In this document: piece after piece, positions 50,785-55,852 of the stretch
Position numbering within the stretch: position 1 is the first letter of the stretch
Layout: every line of letters begins with the position of its first letter
From: Acidobacteria bacterium RIFCSPLOWO2_12_FULL_54_10
Lineage (GTDB): Bacteria; Acidobacteriota; Terriglobia; 2-12-FULL-54-10
Length of the DNA: 55,852 nucleotides
Reading direction: 5' to 3'
Assembly: GCA_001767075.1 (NCBI GenBank)
Contig: MEKX01000019.1
Location: forward strand, 2,091-57,942
The notes under the pieces: model-generated
Told to the model about the DNA's origin: nothing
The model's database searches: none
What the model saw: only the letters and a program-made list of their open reading frames with translations
Made by a program: the position numbers and the translations under genes

Positions 50785-53700
50785 ATGCCTGGAAATCAGT
50801 TCGTTCATTTGCATTTGCACACCGACTACAGCTTGCTCGACGGCGCTTGCCAAATCCCGGCCTTGGTCGAACAAACTATAGCCTATGGAATGCCGGCGGT
50901 TGCCGTCACAGATCACGGGAACCTTTTTGCTGCGGCGGAATTTTACAAAACCGCCAAAGCGCGCGACATTAAACCGATCATCGGCTGCGAGGTTTATGTT
51001 TCCCAAAAAGGCCGCCACACGCGCAGCGAATCGGATCATTATAACCATTTAATTCTCCTGTGCGCGAATGCCGAAGGATACAGCAATCTCGTCAAATTGG
51101 TTACGGCAGGATACTTGGAGGGTTTTTACTACAAGCCGCGCATCGACAAGGAACTTTTGGCCCAACATGCCAAAGGACTGATCGCCCTGTCCGCTTGCCT
51201 ACGGGGGGAAGTAGCGGAAGCGCTTCTTGCCGACAACGGACACGAAGCCTTGCGCGTAGCTGGGCAGATGCAAGACATTCTCGGAAAAGAGAATTTCTAT
51301 CTGGAAGTTCAGGACCAAGGGCTGGAACAGGAAAAACGCATCAATCCGAATCTGGTCTCCCTATCGCGTCAGTCGGGCATTCCTCTTGTTGCCACCAACG
51401 ATTGCCATTATTTACGCCAGGATGACGCCAAAGCGCACGATACTTTGTTGTGCATTCAGACGGGCCGCACCATAAGCGATGAAAAACGTATGAGGTTTTC
51501 TACGAACCAGTTCTATATGAAATCCTGCGAAGAAATGATGCAAGTATTTTCCGAAATCCCGGAAGCCGTGATCAGAACAATGGAAGTCGCCGATCGGTGC
51601 AATTTGAAGCTAGAAAAAATGACTGATCCCTTCCCCGCTTTTGGAGTGCCCGCTGGTGAGACGATCGACAGTTATTTTGAAAAAATCTGCCGCCAGGGAT
51701 TCGCAGGACGCCGCCATAAACTCGCAGAGTTGGAGAGAACCGGGCGACTCCGCCGAAACCTCGGCGAATACGAAGAGCGGCTGGACCTGGAAATTCGCAT
51801 GATCCAGCAGATGAAATTCCCTGGTTATTTTTTAATTGTCTGGGATTTCGTGCGTTTCGCCAAGGAGGAGCGTATCCCCGTAGGACCGGGGCGTGGGTCT
51901 GCTGCGGGAAGCCTGGTTTCCTACTCGCTGGGAATTACGGATATTGACCCTTTGCAACACAATTTACTTTTTGAGCGATTCCTAAATCCTGAACGTATTT
52001 CACTGCCTGATATCGATATAGATTTTTGCATGAACCGTCGCCAGGAAGTGATCGATTACGTCACAAGAAAGTACGGCAGGGAGAACGTAGCGCAGATTAT
52101 TACTTTTGGAACTATGGCCGCGAAAGCTGCAATCAAGGATGTAGCCAGGGCCATGGAAGTTCCCTACGGCGAAGCAGACCGAATCGCTAAATTAGTTCCG
52201 AACCAGTTGAATATCACCCTGGAACAAGCATTACAACAATCTCCGCAGCTCGCAACTCTAATTGAGCAAGATGCTAAAGTGAAGGAGCTGATGGAAGTCG
52301 CACAACGACTGGAAGGCATGGTCCGTCATGCTTCGACCCATGCAGCAGGAGTTGTGATCTCTCCGAAGCCGCTCTCCGAAATCGTTCCGCTTTATAAGAC
52401 GAACAAAGATGAAATCGTCACGCAATACGACATGAACGGTTTGGAAGCCGTGGGCTTGCTGAAGATGGATTTCCTCGGTTTAACCACCCTAACCGTAATT
52501 GACGATGCGGTGAAGTTGATCGAAGCCTCACGAGGAGTACACCTGGACCTGGATGAGATACCTTACGACGACCCGGCTACGTACGGAATATTTTCCAAAG
52601 GATTGACGAGTGGAGTATTCCAGTTCGAATCCAGCGGCATGCGCGATATCCTGCGTCGTTACCAACCGACGCAGCTCGAAGATCTGACGGCACTGAACGC
52701 GCTTTACAGGCCAGGGCCGTTGCAAGGCGGAATGATCGACGACTTTATAGCGCGCAAACATGGGCAAAAACCAATTGTTTACGATTTACCAGAGCTTGAA
52801 GAGATACTCTCTGAAACCTACGGCGTAATCGTTTACCAAGAACAGGTCATGCAGATCGCAAACCGCCTTGCTGGATTCTCGTTAGGCCAGGCGGACCTGC
52901 TTCGAAGAGCGATGGGAAAGAAGAAGCCGCAGGAGATGGCTGCTCAAAGAGAGAAATTCATCGAGGGTGCCGACACGCGCGGCTATCCCAAGAAGAAGAT
53001 CGTCCGCATATTCGACTTGATGGAGCAATTTGCCGGTTACGGTTTTAATAAATCTCATTCGGCAGCATATGCCGTTCTTGCTTATATTACGGCATACTTG
53101 AAAGCCCACTACCCTGTTGAGTTCATGGCATCCTTGCTAACCAACGAAATGGGCAATACGGATAAAGTTGTGCAGTACATCAACGAATGCAGGGAAATGG
53201 GAATCCAGTTGCTGCCTCCGGATATACAGACCGGCTTCTGGTATTTTACGCCGGCCGAAAATGCAATCCGTTTCGGACTCGGCGCAATTAAAAATGTGGG
53301 CCGCAACACAGTGGAAGGCATCATTGCAGCCCGCGCAAGTTCTGGAAGATTTACTTCGTTATATGATTTCTGCGAGCGCGTTGACCCACGGCTCATCAAC
53401 AAAAGAGTCATGGAAAGCTTGATCCAAGGCGGCGCGATGGATTGCTGGGGTTTCAACCGCGCCCAATTGTTTGCAGCGATCGACCGGGCGATGGAATCCG
53501 GACAAACGCAACAACGTTCGCGAGATTCCGGCCAGCACGCATTATTCGGTGTTTCATCGCAAGATTCATCCGCACCAGAACTGCCTGCTGCTGCGGATTG
53601 GGACGAACATCACTTGCTAGCCGCTGAAAAAGAGGTGCTGGGATTTTATATCAGTGGTCATCCGTTGCGGAAGTACGAGTCGAAACTTCGGGATTTGGGA

Positions 53701-54234
53701 ATCACCGAAACCATTAAGCTCCAAGAGATGATTTCCCAAACGGAAGTCACCGCTGCCGGAATCCTGGTCGGCATTAAGACAGCCCGTAGCAAGAGAGGGG
53801 AACTTTGGGCAACCGCCGTGCTCGAAGACCTGAAGGGATTGGTTGAACTGCTGGTCTTCCCGGAATCCTATCGGCGGCTGAATGATCTGCTGCAACTGGA
53901 CAAGATAGTCTTTGTCCGCGGGCGTCTGCAGGCCGAAGAGAATGCTCCCGTCCGTATCGTGGTTTCCGACCTGCAATTGCTGGACAAGGTGGAGCCTTCC
54001 CTTCCCTCCGCGGTAGTGATCCGTGTCCGGTTAGGTGGGAAGAATGGCCGAATCGCTGAGCGGTTACTGGAGCTTTTCAACGAAAAACCGGGCGACGCGA
54101 TGGTGCGGTTGGAATTGATTCATCCGGAAAAATTCGAAGCGTTGCTGGAGCCTGACCACAGAATCCGGGCAGATGCGGAATTCGTATCCCGAGCAAGAGA
54201 TATTTGCGGTAGAGACTCCGTGCGGCTAATCTAG
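50785..54234 (+). CDS. dnaE: DNA polymerase III alpha subunit
   Basis: 1149 aa; FVHLHLHTDYSLLDGACQI PHP motif; GPGRGSAAGSLVSYSLGITDIDPL; SLPDIDIDFCMNRRQEVIDY. Confidence 0.97.
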   Translation: MPGNQFVHLHLHTDYSLLDGACQIPALVEQTIAYGMPAVAVTDHGNLFAAAEFYKTAKARDIKPIIGCEVYVSQKGRHTRSESDHYNHLILLCANAEGYSNLVKLVTAGYLEGFYYKPRIDKELLAQHAKGLIALSACLRGEVAEALLADNGHEALRVAGQMQDILGKENFYLEVQDQGLEQEKRINPNLVSLSRQSGIPLVATNDCHYLRQDDAKAHDTLLCIQTGRTISDEKRMRFSTNQFYMKSCEEMMQVFSEIPEAVIRTMEVADRCNLKLEKMTDPFPAFGVPAGETIDSYFEKICRQGFAGRRHKLAELERTGRLRRNLGEYEERLDLEIRMIQQMKFPGYFLIVWDFVRFAKEERIPVGPGRGSAAGSLVSYSLGITDIDPLQHNLLFERFLNPERISLPDIDIDFCMNRRQEVIDYVTRKYGRENVAQIITFGTMAAKAAIKDVARAMEVPYGEADRIAKLVPNQLNITLEQALQQSPQLATLIEQDAKVKELMEVAQRLEGMVRHASTHAAGVVISPKPLSEIVPLYKTNKDEIVTQYDMNGLEAVGLLKMDFLGLTTLTVIDDAVKLIEASRGVHLDLDEIPYDDPATYGIFSKGLTSGVFQFESSGMRDILRRYQPTQLEDLTALNALYRPGPLQGGMIDDFIARKHGQKPIVYDLPELEEILSETYGVIVYQEQVMQIANRLAGFSLGQADLLRRAMGKKKPQEMAAQREKFIEGADTRGYPKKKIVRIFDLMEQFAGYGFNKSHSAAYAVLAYITAYLKAHYPVEFMASLLTNEMGNTDKVVQYINECREMGIQLLPPDIQTGFWYFTPAENAIRFGLGAIKNVGRNTVEGIIAARASSGRFTSLYDFCERVDPRLINKRVMESLIQGGAMDCWGFNRAQLFAAIDRAMESGQTQQRSRDSGQHALFGVSSQDSSAPELPAAADWDEHHLLAAEKEVLGFYISGHPLRKYESKLRDLGITETIKLQEMISQTEVTAAGILVGIKTARSKRGELWATAVLEDLKGLVELLVFPESYRRLNDLLQLDKIVFVRGRLQAEENAPVRIVVSDLQLLDKVEPSLPSAVVIRVRLGGKNGRIAERLLELFNEKPGDAMVRLELIHPEKFEALLEPDHRIRADAEFVSRARDICGRDSVRLI

Positions 54235-54303
54235 TATGGTTGGATTATATGAATAGCGTGCTGTTAATCATTAGCAATACACGATAGTACTTGGATAATA
54301 ACC

Positions 54304-55269
54304 ATGGCATTTAATGCAGATAAAGCGCGCCGCGAATTAGAAAAAATATTGCGTGAGATCGATGCCCTCGGTAAATCTCATCCTGGCTCGGCAACAGAAA
54401 AACAGATTGGAAAATTGTCCGGGCAGATTCATCAACTCAAGTCTGAACTCACTGCGCACGTCACTCCATGGCAGCGAGTGCAATTGGCCCGGCATCCCCA
54501 GCGCCCCCACACCTTAGACTACGTGCAAATCCTGTTTCAGGACTTCACGGAAATCCATGGCGACCGCTCGTTTGGAGATGATCCAGCCATGATCGCGGGC
54601 ATGGCTTGGTTCCAGGGGCAGCCTGTAACGGTGATTGGTCACCAGAAAGGTCACATCACGCAGCAAAAACTAGAACGCAATTTCGGAATGCCCAAGCCGG
54701 AAGGCTATCGGAAAGCGTTGCGTGTTATGCAAATGGGAGCCAAGTTCCATCGACCCGTAATCAGCTTCGTGGATACACCCGGCGCTTATCCTGGCATTGA
54801 CTCCGAAGAACGGGGACAGGCGGAAGCAATTGCTCGCAATCTGCGTGAAATGGCGCGCCTTCCCGTACCTATCGTGGTGGTTGTCACCGGAGAGGGTGGT
54901 AGCGGAGGAGCATTGGCTATCGCAGTCGGCGATAGGATACTGATGCTGGAAAACTCTGTTTATAGCGTTATTTCGCCAGAAGGCTGCGCTTCAATCACAT
55001 GGCGGGATAGCACCAAAGCGGAACTTGCGGCAGACGCCTTAAAAATGACGGCAGAAGATCTGAAATCGGCGGGGATTATTGACGAAGTAATTCCAGAACC
55101 ACCTGGCGGCGCACACGGTGACCATGCAGCAATGGCTCACTTGTTGGAAGTTAGCCTTAAAACTGCCCTGCAAGAATTACAGCAGCTCCCTGCCGAAGAG
55201 ATGCTGGAGATGCGCTACCAAAAATTCCGCCGTATGGGACAGTTCATTCAGGAAAATCCCTCTGCTTAG
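54304..55269 (+). CDS. accA: Acetyl-CoA carboxylase carboxyltransferase subunit alpha
   Basis: HPQRPHTLDYVQILFQDFTEIHGDRSFGDDPAMIAG; FVDTPGAYPGIDSEERGQAEAIARNL. Confidence 0.97.
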   Translation: MAFNADKARRELEKILREIDALGKSHPGSATEKQIGKLSGQIHQLKSELTAHVTPWQRVQLARHPQRPHTLDYVQILFQDFTEIHGDRSFGDDPAMIAGMAWFQGQPVTVIGHQKGHITQQKLERNFGMPKPEGYRKALRVMQMGAKFHRPVISFVDTPGAYPGIDSEERGQAEAIARNLREMARLPVPIVVVVTGEGGSGGALAIAVGDRILMLENSVYSVISPEGCASITWRDSTKAELAADALKMTAEDLKSAGIIDEVIPEPPGGAHGDHAAMAHLLEVSLKTALQELQQLPAEEMLEMRYQKFRRMGQFIQENPSA

Positions 55270-55371
55270 TTTCGGCAGGATTGTGCGCGCGATGGGATGA
55301 TCCAGCACTTTGTTCGCGGGCGATCAACTCGCCGTTTTTTCACCCATCCTGCGAGGAGATTTTTCCTGACA

Positions 55372-55852
55372 GTGATCTCCATCATCATCCCTACCCTTAA
55401 TGAAGAGACTTCGATTCGAAAAACGCTTGAGTCTCTGATGCGCACGGACGGAAGATTTGAAATTCTTGTAACAGACGGCAAGAGCGATGATTCGACAAAA
55501 GCGATAGCATCCAAGTTTTGCCGCGTTGTTACTTCTCCGCGAGGGCGTGGTTTGCAAATGAACTGCGGGGCCTCTGTAGCCCGAGGTGATGTCCTTCTTT
55601 TCCTGCACGCTGACACGGTGTTTCCACCGAATGGCATCCGTGCAATTGAACGGATCATGGAGAATCCACTAATCATTGGGGGCAACTTTGACATCCACTA
55701 TGAGGGCGGCAAGTTCTCAAGCCACGTCTTTACTTTGATCAATCGCTGGCGGCGGCGCTTCGGAATTTTCTATGGCGATTCAGGAATCTTTGTGCGCCGG
55801 GAGGTTTTTGATCGTCTCGGCGGATTCCAACCATTGCCGCTGATGGAGGATT
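55372..55852 (+). CDS. Family 2 glycosyltransferase (TIGR04283-like), GTG start, partial at right edge
   Basis: VISIIIPTLNEETSIRKTLESLMRTDGRFEILVTDGKSDDSTKAIASKFCRVVTSPRGRGLQMNCGASVARGDVLLFLHADTVFP; absent from ORF track; gaggaga upstream. Confidence 0.85.
   Translation, partial: MISIIIPTLNEETSIRKTLESLMRTDGRFEILVTDGKSDDSTKAIASKFCRVVTSPRGRGLQMNCGASVARGDVLLFLHADTVFPPNGIRAIERIMENPLIIGGNFDIHYEGGKFSSHVFTLINRWRRRFGIFYGDSGIFVRREVFDRLGGFQPLPLMED

Noticed and set aside
1-55852. CRISPR arrays, prophage, transposases, integrases
   Set aside because: No repeat-spacer periodicity and no recognisable mobile-element proteins seen in the ORFs or gaps.

Overview
The window looks like ordinary chromosomal DNA from an acidobacterium. 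That assignment is inferred from a TIGR03437-like 'Solibacter' C-terminal domain, Oar-like receptors and gene content; no search was run. Main blocks: (1) a minus-strand respiratory block, nuoC-D-H-J-K-L-M-N, running into atpZ/atpI/atpB-like genes; (2) metabolic and housekeeping genes (stand-alone B12-binding mutase subunit, exported amidohydrolase, ilvD, DUF255 thioredoxin-like protein, DegT aminotransferase, MTHFR-like, oppABCDF, smpB, trkA-like, moxR, tRNA-Val(CAC), PBP1, archaeal-type proS, yjbQ, epimerase, dnaE, accA, partial family 2 glycosyltransferase); (3) an envelope/secretion accessory zone at about 17-35 kb: Oar-like outer-membrane protein with a Gly-rich segment, a Gly-rich secreted protein with duplicated Spy-like helices, matrixin-type metalloprotease with a small secreted neighbour, Skp/OmpH, TPR protein, S41 protease, two pseudopilins and a secretin with a C-terminal cohesin-like domain. 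No CRISPR array, prophage or intact mobile element was seen. The best leads are the Oar-like OMP/Spy-like secreted protein pair with a REP-like element between them, the secretin-cohesin fusion with two pseudopilins, an unannotated 48-aa 'DRR'-repeat microprotein at 31222-31368(-), the metalloprotease/partner pair, and a permease remnant interrupted by an in-frame TGA. All names come from reading the sequence, without database searches.
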